A stretch of DNA of 64,000 bases from an uncultured Lachnospiraceae bacterium (GTDB taxonomy: Bacteria > Bacillota > Clostridia > Lachnospirales > Lachnospiraceae). The DNA lies in the NCBI GenBank assembly GCA_910577785.1, contig CAJTNT010000022.1:1-64000 (forward strand). Direction: 5' to 3'. Every line of letters starts with the position of its first letter. Position 1 is the first letter of the stretch. The position numbers and the translations under genes are program-made. The notes under the pieces were generated by a model, which saw only the letters and a program-made list of their open reading frames with translations, did not search any database and had not been told where the DNA came from. This document shows positions 7,614-16,435 of this stretch, piece after piece.

Positions 7614-9989
7614 ATGAATGAAAAAGTATTAAAAACATTGGAATACCACAAAATTATCCAGATGCTGGCGGAGTGCGCCACTTCTGCGCCTGGCAGGGAA
7701 CTCTGCCAGGCTCTCGAGCCCTCGACAGACCTGGCGGGAATTGAGCTGGCACAGAAGCAGACAGGGGATGCGCTGACGAGGATTTTCCAGAAGGGCTCTC
7801 TTTCGTTTTCTGGCACCCGCAATATCGGCGCCTCTTTAAAACGACTGGAAATCGGCGGCACCCTCAGCATTGAGGAGCTTCTGCGGGTGGCTTCCCTGCT
7901 CAAGGTAACAAAACGGGCAAAATCTTACTCCCGCAGCGAACGGGAAACGCCGCGGGAAGACTCCCTCGACGGGCTGTTTGCCGCCTTGGAACCCCTGACG
8001 CCCCTTTCTGGGGAAATCAACCGCTGCATCCTCTCAGAGGATGAAATTGCAGACGACGCTTCTGCACGGCTCAAGCAGATCCGCCGTTCGATCAAGAATA
8101 CCAATGACCGCATCCACAGCCAGATGAACACCATGCTTAACAGCAGCCGCAATTACCTGCAGGATGCCGTAATTACCATGCGCAATGGCCGTTACTGCCT
8201 CCCAGTCAAGGCAGAGTCCAAAAACCAGGTGCCGGGCATGATCCATGACCAGTCCTCCACTGGCTCTACCTTGTTTATTGAGCCGATGTCTGTCGTAAAG
8301 TTAAATAACGATTTAAAAGAATTGTTTTTAAAAGAGCAGGAAGAGATCGAGGTCATACTGGCAGATTTAAGCGCGCTGACGGCAGAGCATATCCCTGCCT
8401 TAATCAGCAATTATGAAATATTATCAAACCTGGATTTTATTTTTGCCAAAGCCTCCCTGGCCAAGAGCTATAACGGCACGGCGCCGCTGTTTAACCGCGA
8501 CCGCCGCATCCGCATCCGCAAAGGGCGCCATCCCCTGCTGGACAGCCGCAAGGTTGTCCCAATTGATATCCATTTGGGGGATGATTTCAATCAGCTGATC
8601 ATCACAGGCCCCAACACTGGCGGGAAAACGGTCTCCCTGAAAACTGTAGGGCTCTTTACGCTTATGGGGCAGGCCGGACTCCATATCCCGGCAAATGACC
8701 GTTCCGAGCTTTCTATTTTTGACGAAGTATTTGCAGACATTGGGGACGAGCAGAGCATTGAGCAGAGCCTCAGCACCTTCTCCTCCCATATGACCAACAT
8801 TGTCTCCATCCTGGAAAAGGTAGATGAACATTCGCTGGTGCTTTTTGACGAATTATGTGCCGGAACGGATCCGGCAGAGGGCGCAGCCCTGGCCATGGCC
8901 ATCCTCTCACGGCTCCATCATTATGGCATCCGCACAATGGCCACGACCCATTATAGCGAACTGAAGGTCTTTGCCCTATCTACCCCTGGCGTAGAGAATG
9001 CCTGCTGTGAATTTTCCCTGGAGACCCTAAGCCCCACTTACCGGCTGCTGATCGGGATTCCTGGGAAAAGCAACGCCTTTGCCATCTCCAGTAAATTAGG
9101 GCTGGACGCCGATTTGATTGAAAATGCCCGCAGCAACCTGACAGAACAGGATGAGAGCTTCGAAGACCTGCTCTCAGATTTGGAATCCCAGCGCATCACC
9201 ATTGAAAAAGACCGCCTGGAGGCGGAGCAGCATAAGGTGGAGATTGCGCGCCTCAAACAAAAGCTGGAGCAGAAACAGGAGCGCCTCGACAGCCAGCGGG
9301 AAAAAATCATCCGCGAGGCCAATGAGGAAGCCCATGCTATTTTGCGCAAAGCCAAGGAAGTCGCTGACCAGACCATCAAAAACTTCCACAAATATGGAAA
9401 GGGGAGCGGCTCTGTCCGGGAAATGGAGAAGGAACGGGGCAGCCTGCGCAACAAGATGGATCAGTTAGAAAAGGACATGTCCCTGAAGCAGAAAGAGCAG
9501 GCCGCCAACCACAAGGTTCCCAAGAAGCTGCGCATCGGCGATTCCGTGAAAGTCCTGAGCATGAACCTAAAAGGCACGGTGCATACGCTCCCCAACGACA
9601 AAGGGGATCTGTATGTGCAGATGGGTATCCTGCGCTCCGTAGTCAACATCAATGACTTAGTGCTGTTAGAAGAGGATCCCCCTGCCGTGGGCAAAAAGCA
9701 TTCCTCCGCTGGCGCCGGCAATCTGAAGATGTCTAAATCCGCCTCTGTCTCCACAGAAATCAACCTGATTGGCAAGACCACAGACGAAGCAATTGTCCTC
9801 CTTGATAAATATTTGGACGATGCCTACCTTGCCCATATGCCTTCTGTGCGGATTGTCCACGGCAAGGGTACCGGGGCGCTCCGCAAAGCCGTACAGAACC
9901 ATCTGAAACGCCTGAAATATGTGAAATCCTTCCGCCTCGGGGAATTTGGGGAAGGGGATTCCGGCGTTACGATTGCTGAATTCCATTAA
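7614..9989 (+). CDS. mutS2: MutS2 / RqcU ATPase-endonuclease
   Basis: The 791-residue protein has the MutS2 order. An N-terminal clamp region starts NEKVLKTLEYHKI. The ATPase core shows Walker A GPNTGGKT, Walker B LVLFDELCAGTDP and an ATTHYSEL switch. A long charged coiled coil follows, and the C-terminal Smr domain has VRIVHGKGTGALR. In Firmicutes MutS2 acts on collided ribosomes and on DNA recombination intermediates. Length fits B. subtilis MutS2. The ATG at 7614 gives the canonical N-terminus; an in-frame ATG at 7554 would add 20 residues with no ribosome binding site. The gene runs divergently from the HtrA-like gene, and the response regulator follows 18 bp later. Confidence 0.95.
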   Translation: MNEKVLKTLEYHKIIQMLAECATSAPGRELCQALEPSTDLAGIELAQKQTGDALTRIFQKGSLSFSGTRNIGASLKRLEIGGTLSIEELLRVASLLKVTKRAKSYSRSERETPREDSLDGLFAALEPLTPLSGEINRCILSEDEIADDASARLKQIRRSIKNTNDRIHSQMNTMLNSSRNYLQDAVITMRNGRYCLPVKAESKNQVPGMIHDQSSTGSTLFIEPMSVVKLNNDLKELFLKEQEEIEVILADLSALTAEHIPALISNYEILSNLDFIFAKASLAKSYNGTAPLFNRDRRIRIRKGRHPLLDSRKVVPIDIHLGDDFNQLIITGPNTGGKTVSLKTVGLFTLMGQAGLHIPANDRSELSIFDEVFADIGDEQSIEQSLSTFSSHMTNIVSILEKVDEHSLVLFDELCAGTDPAEGAALAMAILSRLHHYGIRTMATTHYSELKVFALSTPGVENACCEFSLETLSPTYRLLIGIPGKSNAFAISSKLGLDADLIENARSNLTEQDESFEDLLSDLESQRITIEKDRLEAEQHKVEIARLKQKLEQKQERLDSQREKIIREANEEAHAILRKAKEVADQTIKNFHKYGKGSGSVREMEKERGSLRNKMDQLEKDMSLKQKEQAANHKVPKKLRIGDSVKVLSMNLKGTVHTLPNDKGDLYVQMGILRSVVNINDLVLLEEDPPAVGKKHSSAGAGNLKMSKSASVSTEINLIGKTTDEAIVLLDKYLDDAYLAHMPSVRIVHGKGTGALRKAVQNHLKRLKYVKSFRLGEFGEGDSGVTIAEFH

Positions 9990-10007
9990 ACAGAAAGGAG
10001 CCCGCAC

Positions 10008-10709
10008 ATGGCCGCGAAACAGAAAATCCTCATTGTAGACGATGATGTAAATATTGCAGAACTGATTTCCCTCTATCTGACCAAAGAGTGCTATGACACA
10101 CATATGGTGCATGACGGGGAAGAAGCCCTTACCGCTTACGAGCAGTACCAGCCCAACCTGATACTGCTGGATCTGATGCTCCCCGGCATTGATGGGTACC
10201 AGGTATGCCGAGAGTTGCGCACGAAATCAAATGTGCCGATTATCATGCTTTCTGCCAAAGGGGAAATTTTCGACAAGGTACTGGGACTGGAGCTGGGCGC
10301 AGACGACTATATCATCAAGCCCTTTGACTCCAAAGAGCTGGTGGCAAGGGTCAAGGCCGTACTCCGCCGCTACCAGCCTTCCAAGGCGGACAAAGCCTCC
10401 CCTGACATCAAGTGCGTGGAATACCCCAACCTTGTCGTAAACCAGACCAACTATTCTGTCCTCTACAACGGAAAGCCGGTAGACATGCCGCCCAAGGAAC
10501 TGGAGCTGCTGTATTTCCTCGCTTCCTCGCCCAATCAGGTATTTACCAGGGAGCAGCTGCTGGATCACATCTGGGGCTATGAATACATCGGCGACACCCG
10601 CACCGTAGACGTGCATGTAAAGCGCCTGCGTGAAAAAATCAAAGACCATGCTTCCTGGAGCCTCTCTACCGTCTGGGGAATTGGCTATAAATTTGAAGTA
10701 AAATCGTAA
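10008..10709 (+). CDS. OmpR/PhoB-family response regulator
   Basis: The 233-residue protein has a receiver domain with the acidic pocket DDD at 11-13, phospho-acceptor D55 in LLDLMLPG, serine 84 and lysine 106 in IIKPFDS. A winged-helix DNA-binding domain with REQLLDHIWGYEYIGDTRTV and VDVHVKRLREK follows. It is a transcription factor controlled by the histidine kinase encoded downstream. AAAGGAG precedes the ATG. A long hairpin separates it from the kinase gene, which may adjust kinase expression or RNA stability. The target genes cannot be told from the sequence. Confidence 0.95.
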   Translation: MAAKQKILIVDDDVNIAELISLYLTKECYDTHMVHDGEEALTAYEQYQPNLILLDLMLPGIDGYQVCRELRTKSNVPIIMLSAKGEIFDKVLGLELGADDYIIKPFDSKELVARVKAVLRRYQPSKADKASPDIKCVEYPNLVVNQTNYSVLYNGKPVDMPPKELELLYFLASSPNQVFTREQLLDHIWGYEYIGDTRTVDVHVKRLREKIKDHASWSLSTVWGIGYKFEVKS

Positions 10710-10724
10710 CAATTCCGAAATTTC

Positions 10725-10790
10725 GCATAATTATGCAGACATTTCCGTTGTTTTTCACACATAACTGTGAAAAATACGGAATGATTATGC
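10725..10790 (+). promoter_or_regulatory. Long inverted-repeat structure between regulator and kinase genes
   Basis: Nested inverted repeats fold on one centre. The outer arms are GCATAAT (10725-10731) and ATTATGC (10784-10790). The middle arms are ATTTCCGT and ACGGAAT. The inner perfect arms are TTTTTCACA (10751-10759) and TGTGAAAAA (10766-10774) around CATAAC. The kinase ribosome binding site begins only three bases after it. It could be an RNA processing or stability hairpin, or an operator. It lacks the T-run of a terminator. Confidence 0.6.
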
Positions 10791-10809
10791 ACAAAAGGAG
10801 GCAGACACT

Positions 10810-12222
10810 TTGAAACGGATACTCTACCTTAAGCTGCTGGCAGGATATGTGATATTTGCTATTTTAAGTTTCCTTACGGTTGCCACATTCACCTCCCATG
10901 CTGCATTAAATTTCATACAGAAGGACACGGCCTCCACTTTATACCGAGAATCAAAATTGCTGGCTTCCAATTATGCGGCCAATTATTACCGCGGCACCAT
11001 GACATTAGAAGATATCTCCTCCCAGTTCTCGATAGTCTCGGTCTACCTAGATGCGGACATCTGGCTTGTGGATCAAAACGGCAACATCCTAATTACATCC
11101 AAAAACGGGACAGCGCCGCCCTCTGAATCCATCCCTGGGTTTGACATTACCGTCTTTGGCGCCAGATATTATCAGATTGGCTCTTTTTTTAACACGTTTG
11201 AGGAAGACACCTTATCTGTGTTTTCCCCGATTTCCATCCATTACAAGGTACAGGGCTACCTACTGATCCACAAGCCAGTCAGCGGCCTGTCCGCCCTGAA
11301 GGACGGATTTTTAAATATTTCTTATATGACTCTGGCTGTGATTATGTTCTGTGCCCTTGCCATGGTGTGGCTGTTCATCTATACCATCTGCATTCCCCTG
11401 CGGAAGATTACACGGGCGGCACAGGAATATTCCACAGGCAATTTTGAGACGCAGATCAGCATCCACAGCAACGATGAAATCGGCTATCTGGCCGCTTCCC
11501 TAAATTATATGGCGCTTGAGCTTTCCACGCTGGAAGACGATCAGCGGAAATTCATCGCCAATGTCTCCCATGACTTCCGTTCGCCTCTGACTTCCATCAA
11601 GGGGTACATTGAGGCGATTATGGATGGCACCATTCCTTATGAAATGCAGGACAAGTACCTGAATATCATCCTCCATGAGACGGAACGCCTGAATAAGCTG
11701 ACGGAGGGGATGCTGGAATTGAATAAATATGGGGTAAAGGGGACAATGCTGGACATCAGCAAGTTTGACATCAATAACATCATCAAGATGGTAGCGCAGT
11801 CCTTTGAAGGGACATGCAAGGAGAAGCGGATTTCCTTTGAACTGATCCTGACCGGGCAGACATGCTTTGTGTCGGCAGATATCAGCAAAATCCAGCAGGT
11901 TCTCTACAACCTGATTGACAATGCGATTAAATTCAGCCATATAGATTCCGCGATTACGATTGAGACGACAGAGAAAAATGAAAAGGTCTTCATATCGGTC
12001 AAGGACACGGGGATTGGCATCCCCAAAGACAGCATCAAAAAAATCTGGGAACGCTTCTACAAGACAGATTTATCAAGGGGAAAGGATAAGAAGGGAACCG
12101 GGCTCGGCCTCTCCATTGTAAAGGAAATTGTCTTGGCACATAATGAAAATATCAATGTCATCAGTACCGAAGGGGTAGGGACAGAATTTATTTTTACCCT
12201 GCCAATCTACCAGATGGAATAA
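10810..12222 (+). CDS. Membrane sensor histidine kinase
   Basis: The 470-residue kinase has two membrane segments (about 8-28 and 170-192) around an extracytoplasmic sensor region of about 140 residues, then a HAMP linker. The HisKA phospho-acceptor is H254 in NVSHDFRSPL, and the HATPase domain shows the N box NLIDNAIKF, G1 KDTGIGIP and G2 GTGLGLSIV. It should phosphorylate the adjacent OmpR-type regulator. The start is TTG at 10810, supported by AAAGGAGG nine bases upstream. The sensor region resembles no ligand domain I can name. A terminator follows at 12259. Confidence 0.93.
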   Translation: MKRILYLKLLAGYVIFAILSFLTVATFTSHAALNFIQKDTASTLYRESKLLASNYAANYYRGTMTLEDISSQFSIVSVYLDADIWLVDQNGNILITSKNGTAPPSESIPGFDITVFGARYYQIGSFFNTFEEDTLSVFSPISIHYKVQGYLLIHKPVSGLSALKDGFLNISYMTLAVIMFCALAMVWLFIYTICIPLRKITRAAQEYSTGNFETQISIHSNDEIGYLAASLNYMALELSTLEDDQRKFIANVSHDFRSPLTSIKGYIEAIMDGTIPYEMQDKYLNIILHETERLNKLTEGMLELNKYGVKGTMLDISKFDINNIIKMVAQSFEGTCKEKRISFELILTGQTCFVSADISKIQQVLYNLIDNAIKFSHIDSAITIETTEKNEKVFISVKDTGIGIPKDSIKKIWERFYKTDLSRGKDKKGTGLGLSIVKEIVLAHNENINVISTEGVGTEFIFTLPIYQME

Positions 12223-12258
12223 ATGGATGCACGGCAGGGCAGCCAGATTTTTACACGA

Positions 12259-12290
12259 ACAGGGCGCTTTAGGAAATCGCCCTGTTTCTG
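12259..12290 (+). terminator. Terminator after the two-component operon
   Basis: Perfect 9 bp arms AACAGGGCG (12259-12267) and CGCCCTGTT (12278-12286) around an AT-rich loop, followed by a short T-run. It sits 37 bp after the kinase stop codon, between converging genes. Confidence 0.75.
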
Positions 12291-12363
12291 TGGCTAATCC
12301 TAAAACGCCCTTTCCATGCATTGCCTATCGGTGGTTTCATGGCCATTCCTAAGACGCCGAACC

Positions 12364-13227
12364 TTAAAACCCTCCTACGGCGATATCAATGACAGCCCCT
12401 GCGGCGTCTGCCGACACGCTGGGCGCAGAAGCCGCATCTACCCCGCCGCCCAGATCGGGGGATACGGCGCTGCCCATGGAAGCAATCTCAGCTGCCGCCA
12501 TCATTTCCGCCTGCTGCTCCAGCTGTGCCTCTGTCATCTCAATACCCATATCGCTTAATTCCATTTCCACGCCTTCCTGCGGGTAATAAGCCGTCCTGGC
12601 GGCTGCATCAAAAGCCTCTTCCCGCATTGCGCGCCCCATGCTGCTCTGGTATTCCTTATCTGCCTCATCCATTTTGCTGCGCTCAAGGTTGCGGTGCTGG
12701 CGGCGCCTGCGCATCATCTCCTGGATACGTGCCTGTTTTTTCTGTTCCAGCTGGGATTTCTCAAGATTCATCTTCTGCTCTAGCTGGCGTTCCTTCTGGC
12801 TGACGCGGCGCTTGATTTCATTTTTCTGCCGCTGCTCTTCTGCCTTGGCCTGTTTGGAATGCTTCTTCGTCTGCTGCTCTTCCTGCTTGAGGTTCCTGGT
12901 CTTCAGCTGCGCACAGCGCACCATCTGCCGGGCATGGATAATGGCGCTGCTAAGCTCCGATTCATTGTACATGCCCGTACCCTTGCATTTGGCCAAATTG
13001 GCAAGCTTGGACTTGGCCTGGCACAATACATTCCCGGCGGCCTGGGATCTTGTGGCACGCAGCAACGCAGAGCGTATCTCCCGCGGATTGTAATTGAGAC
13101 GTTTCTTGGGAACCTTCTTCTGCTGCGATTTTCGGGCAGGCGATGTGCGCCTGGCGCTGTCCGTGGACACTGACATAGCCTGTGCCCCAGCCGCCCCTCC
13201 GCTGACGATGTATGATTTTGCATTCAT
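12364..13227 (-). CDS. Hypothetical protein with charged coiled coil
   Basis: A 287-residue protein I cannot assign. Residues 1-55 are Ala/Ser/Lys rich. Residues 60-120 hold short helices with several cysteines. About 120-205 forms a long, very basic Gln/Glu/Lys/Arg coiled coil (QKNEIKRRVSQKERQLEQK). The tail is acidic and then small-residue rich (Ala/Gly/Ser/Val). No signal peptide or membrane segment is seen. The start at 13227 follows GGGAGGGAAGG; the earlier ATG at 13251 encodes that ribosome binding site itself. It stands alone, converging with the kinase gene and 92 bp after the CobW block. A structural or nucleic-acid-binding role is possible but unsupported. Confidence 0.6.
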   Translation of the reverse strand: MNAKSYIVSGGAAGAQAMSVSTDSARRTSPARKSQQKKVPKKRLNYNPREIRSALLRATRSQAAGNVLCQAKSKLANLAKCKGTGMYNESELSSAIIHARQMVRCAQLKTRNLKQEEQQTKKHSKQAKAEEQRQKNEIKRRVSQKERQLEQKMNLEKSQLEQKKQARIQEMMRRRRQHRNLERSKMDEADKEYQSSMGRAMREEAFDAAARTAYYPQEGVEMELSDMGIEMTEAQLEQQAEMMAAAEIASMGSAVSPDLGGGVDAASAPSVSADAAGAVIDIAVGGF

Positions 13228-13319
13228 TTCCTTCCCTCCCTTGAGAACCATTCGTTCTTTCGTCCGGAATCAATTCCTCTGCTAATATCATCGTCATTTT
13301 GATGGAAAAAAATAAGAAA

Positions 13320-14261
13320 CTAGCTAAAATAAATCAGCTCATCTGCTGGCTTCTCCGCTGGCTGCACATCCAGGGCATATAATACCGGCCCCTTCCCCTT
13401 GTATTCCAGAGCAAATTCTGTTTTCATCTCAGCTGTAATAGTAATCCAGGATCGGTGGGAGATGCTGGCCGCATTGGCGTATTTGCATTTGAATCCTACA
13501 AAGGTAATGTCATCCACACAGCAGGTCATGGCAAAGCGGCCTGGAATCATCACGCCTTTTTTCATTTTATTGGGACGGTAGACCAGAGCCAGGAAGCGGA
13601 CTTTCTTCCCCTCGTATTTCCTAGGATCGTCCAGGGCGTCCATATACCAGATACCATAGTCCATATCGGTAATTTCGATAATATCCTGGTTCAGATCATA
13701 AGGCAATTCTTCCATATCATTTTCATCTATGCTTCCGTCCTCACGTTCATAGGCTATCTGGGCCTTGCGGTTGATGACTTTGATGGCACGGCGGAACTTC
13801 GCCTTGGGCGTGTCATCCGTACATCGGTTAATAATCACCACATCCGCCTCAAAAAGCTGCTCCAAAATCATGGAGCGCATATTCGTTAAGTACATTTCAA
13901 ATGTGGTGGCGTCTACGGTGGCAAGGGACTGCACCAGCACCCAGTCTTTGGGGTGTTCCATTTCCAGAAAAGTAGACATCTGCCAGGTGCCATTGTATTC
14001 AATGAATACTTGGTCTGGGCGGTATTTATCGTTCAGGCTCTGCAGCCTCTCTGCGGTAAATTCTGGCTCTTCCTCTATCATTACCAGTTTGGTATTGGCT
14101 TTTAACAGTTCCTTTTCATCAAATTCTACCTCTCCGTCTTCGCAGAGGATCAGCAGGGTAGTTCCATTTTCGCTAAAATCTCCTTCTATCAGGGTTTCAC
14201 GGATGAGGGAACTCTTTCCGCTGTCCATGAAGCCGGTAAATAAATATACAGGGATTTCCAC
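13320..14261 (-). CDS. CobW-type GTPase fused to a DUF1980/YcgQ-like domain
   Basis: The 313-residue protein starts with a G3E (CobW/UreG) GTPase region: P-loop GFMDSGKSS at 10-18, an FIEYNGTW segment near 86 and a base-recognition-like NRCTDD at 145-150. From about 209 it changes to a beta-rich domain with VRFLALVYRP and GRFAMTCCVDD. This strongly recalls the C-terminal domain of YcgQ (DUF1980), a partner of zinc-starvation permeases. The GCICC metal-binding motif of classic CobW proteins is absent. The start is a GTG with AAAGG ten bases upstream. It is 25 bp after the His-rich CobW gene, so joint work in metal delivery is likely (inference). Confidence 0.75.
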   Translation of the reverse strand: MEIPVYLFTGFMDSGKSSLIRETLIEGDFSENGTTLLILCEDGEVEFDEKELLKANTKLVMIEEEPEFTAERLQSLNDKYRPDQVFIEYNGTWQMSTFLEMEHPKDWVLVQSLATVDATTFEMYLTNMRSMILEQLFEADVVIINRCTDDTPKAKFRRAIKVINRKAQIAYEREDGSIDENDMEELPYDLNQDIIEITDMDYGIWYMDALDDPRKYEGKKVRFLALVYRPNKMKKGVMIPGRFAMTCCVDDITFVGFKCKYANAASISHRSWITITAEMKTEFALEYKGKGPVLYALDVQPAEKPADELIYFS

Positions 14262-14286
14262 TTTTTCACGACCTTTCTGTCACAAA

Positions 14287-15387
14287 TTATATTCCGAAAA
14301 GTTCTTCTAATTTGCCTTCTTGTAAATCTGTGCCGATAACGCAGAGGCGCCCAGTGTAATCTGCCTCTCCTGTGCGCAGTTCGTATTCGCCGTCTACCAT
14401 GTCAAAGTAAATCCATGTGCCGTCCTCTGACGGAACCATCCCTTTGGCACGCAGGATAATACCATAATCCTCTGTCTCACAGAATGCCTTCATTGCATGT
14501 TCAATTGTATCCCTGTGGAATCTATGCGGCGTCTCTTTGCCCCAGCTTGTAAATACTTCATCTGCATGATGGTGATGATGGTGGTCATGGCAGCCGCATG
14601 TGCAGCCTTCTCCATGTTCATGGTGATGAGCATGCCCTTCATGCTCATGGTCGTGATGAGCATGCTCTTCATGCCCGTGTTCATGACCGTGATGAGCATG
14701 CCCTTCATGCCCGTGTTCATGACCGTGATGAGCATGCCCTTCATGCTCATGGTCGTGCATATGTTCTTCCATCAGTTCTTCTTCCAGTGATTTTTGCTGT
14801 TCGATTGCCTTGTAAATCTGCTTTCCGTCTATTTCGTCCCATGGAGTTGTGATAATGGCGGCCTGGGGGTTTTTCCCGCGGATTGCTTTGGCAACGGCTT
14901 CTGTCTGCTCTGGCTTTACATTCTGGGTACGGCTTAAGACGATGACAGTGGCATATTCTATCTGGTTATTGAAAAATTCGCCGAACGCCCGCATCTGCTT
15001 TGTTGCCTTGGCCGTATTTACAACGGTAACCAGGCCGTTTAGGCAGACTTCGTTTTCCTCTTCGACTTCCTTTACCGATTTCATGACATCCGAAAGCTTG
15101 CCTACGCCAGACGGCTCAATTAAGATCCGCTCTGGATGGAAACGTTCCATTACCTCGCGCAGGTTCTTGCCAAAATCGCCTACCAGGGAACAACAGATGC
15201 AGCCAGAATTTAGTTCGCTGATCTCAATGCCGGAATCCTTTAGGAAACCGCCGTCTATGCCGATTTCCCCAAACTCATTTTCAATCAAGACAATTTTCTC
15301 GCCCTCGAATACCTCTTCTAGCATTTTCTTGATGAAAGTAGTCTTCCCTGCGCCTAAAAATCCTGAAATTATGTCAATCTTCGTCAT
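14287..15387 (-). CDS. CobW/ZNG1-family metal chaperone GTPase with His-rich loop
   Basis: A 366-residue G3E GTPase. The P-loop GFLGAGKTT is at 9-17, the metal motif CICC at 64-67, and the IEPSGVGK switch follows near 91. A 66-residue tract (210-275) is almost only His, Glu, Gly, Ala and Asp, with one CTCGC group, and precedes a CobW C-terminal domain (TPHRFHRDTIEHAMKAF onward). Proteins of this type load zinc or related metals into client enzymes, and the tract is a likely metal store or sensor. GGAGGAAG lies before the ATG. It overlaps the DUF2156 gene by 14 bp, so translation is coupled. No Zur-type operator was identified. Confidence 0.9.
   Translation of the reverse strand: MTKIDIISGFLGAGKTTFIKKMLEEVFEGEKIVLIENEFGEIGIDGGFLKDSGIEISELNSGCICCSLVGDFGKNLREVMERFHPERILIEPSGVGKLSDVMKSVKEVEEENEVCLNGLVTVVNTAKATKQMRAFGEFFNNQIEYATVIVLSRTQNVKPEQTEAVAKAIRGKNPQAAIITTPWDEIDGKQIYKAIEQQKSLEEELMEEHMHDHEHEGHAHHGHEHGHEGHAHHGHEHGHEEHAHHDHEHEGHAHHHEHGEGCTCGCHDHHHHHHADEVFTSWGKETPHRFHRDTIEHAMKAFCETEDYGIILRAKGMVPSEDGTWIYFDMVDGEYELRTGEADYTGRLCVIGTDLQEGKLEELFGI
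14563..14760. repeat. Tandem repeats coding the His-rich tract
   Basis: Imperfect tandem units of about 36 bp, built on CATGAGCATGCCCTTCATG-like sequence, encode HEGHAHHGHEHG repeats in the CobW chaperone. At least four units are visible. Frame is preserved, so copy number can vary without breaking the gene. Confidence 0.8.
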
Positions 15388-16315
15388 TTTCGCTTCCTCC
15401 GTTTCTTGTTTCTGAATAAGTTACTACGCCTTTCTCCACCAGAAATGCCGGATGGTAAGAAAGCTTGGCCTTGCGGAGCCCTTCTGCCCCTGTGTCCTCT
15501 TCCCGGTTCACATACTGGAAATCCTGCGCCTCATGGGTGACAAACTGCTGGTTAATCATCGGGTATGCGCCCTGGATTTCGGCAAACGCTTTCTCGATAT
15601 GCACCACAAAAGTATCTGCATTCAAAGGCTCCCCAATGGTAAATGCAATTACCTCGCCTCCCGGCGCTGTACGCAGCAGGCCTCCCTTAAGGTTCAGTTC
15701 ACGAAACAGGCGCAGGGCATTTAAAGTCACGCATATCTCCGCCCGTTTTTCCTCATCCTCCTCGCACCCAGTCTCTTCCCGCCATTTCAGCGCCATCTGG
15801 AAGCATTCCTCCACGTTTGCCTCCCCGATCGGCTCATATACCCAGTCTGGATTGCCTTCTTTAAACTTATTGATATGGTTCCGCTTCCCATGGAGCTTCT
15901 TGCCCGCCAGGGTAGTCAGCTTCTCCGTCTCGTACACATAATCTGCGGCATCCCTGTTATAGGCTATCTGTAACCTCCCAGGATACCACTCCTTGAGCAG
16001 CGCAAATTCCTGCTCCTGCACCAGATGCATACGCAGCTCCTTTCCCTGCGCCCGGAACCATTCCACCATCGCATCCATTGCCTTGTGTGCCTGCTCCGGC
16101 TCCCCTGCCGGGAAGGTAATGCTTGGCTCCCCCTCGTCCGAATAGCCCCGGAATACCAACGCATCCTCCACTACCGCAAAATCCGTTGGGTATTTCCTGC
16201 TCCATAGATAAATATTGGGGAATACCAGCTCGCAGCTGCGGTATGTCTTCTTCTTCAGATACTGGTCAATCTGTTCCCTGTCTTCTAATCCTATTTTTTT
16301 AAATGATATCTCCAT
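15374..16315 (-). CDS. DUF2156 acyltransferase-like protein
   Basis: A 313-residue protein of the DUF2156 family, related to the C-terminal GNAT-like half of lysyl-phosphatidylglycerol synthases. Typical features are an early YLWSRKYPTDFAV segment, KLHGKRNHINKFKE in the middle, and MINQQFV with a C-terminal RKAKLSYHPAFLVEK signature. It has no membrane segments, so an aminoacyl- or acyl-transfer role on a soluble substrate is possible; the acceptor is unknown. The start at 16315 has TTGGAG nearby; an in-frame GTG nine codons earlier has no ribosome binding site. It leads into the two CobW genes and overlaps the first, which may place it in the same pathway. Confidence 0.82.
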   Translation of the reverse strand: MEISFKKIGLEDREQIDQYLKKKTYRSCELVFPNIYLWSRKYPTDFAVVEDALVFRGYSDEGEPSITFPAGEPEQAHKAMDAMVEWFRAQGKELRMHLVQEQEFALLKEWYPGRLQIAYNRDAADYVYETEKLTTLAGKKLHGKRNHINKFKEGNPDWVYEPIGEANVEECFQMALKWREETGCEEDEEKRAEICVTLNALRLFRELNLKGGLLRTAPGGEVIAFTIGEPLNADTFVVHIEKAFAEIQGAYPMINQQFVTHEAQDFQYVNREEDTGAEGLRKAKLSYHPAFLVEKGVVTYSETRNGGSENDED

Positions 16316-16435
16316 ATGTCTCCAATCTGGCAAATATGCCACTTCTTAAATCGCGGGCTTTCTCCAATGCTCCTTTGCAATAGAAACTTTCGCGGCCAGC
16401 ATCCGTTTCGCAATATACAGCATATAATCCCTAGC

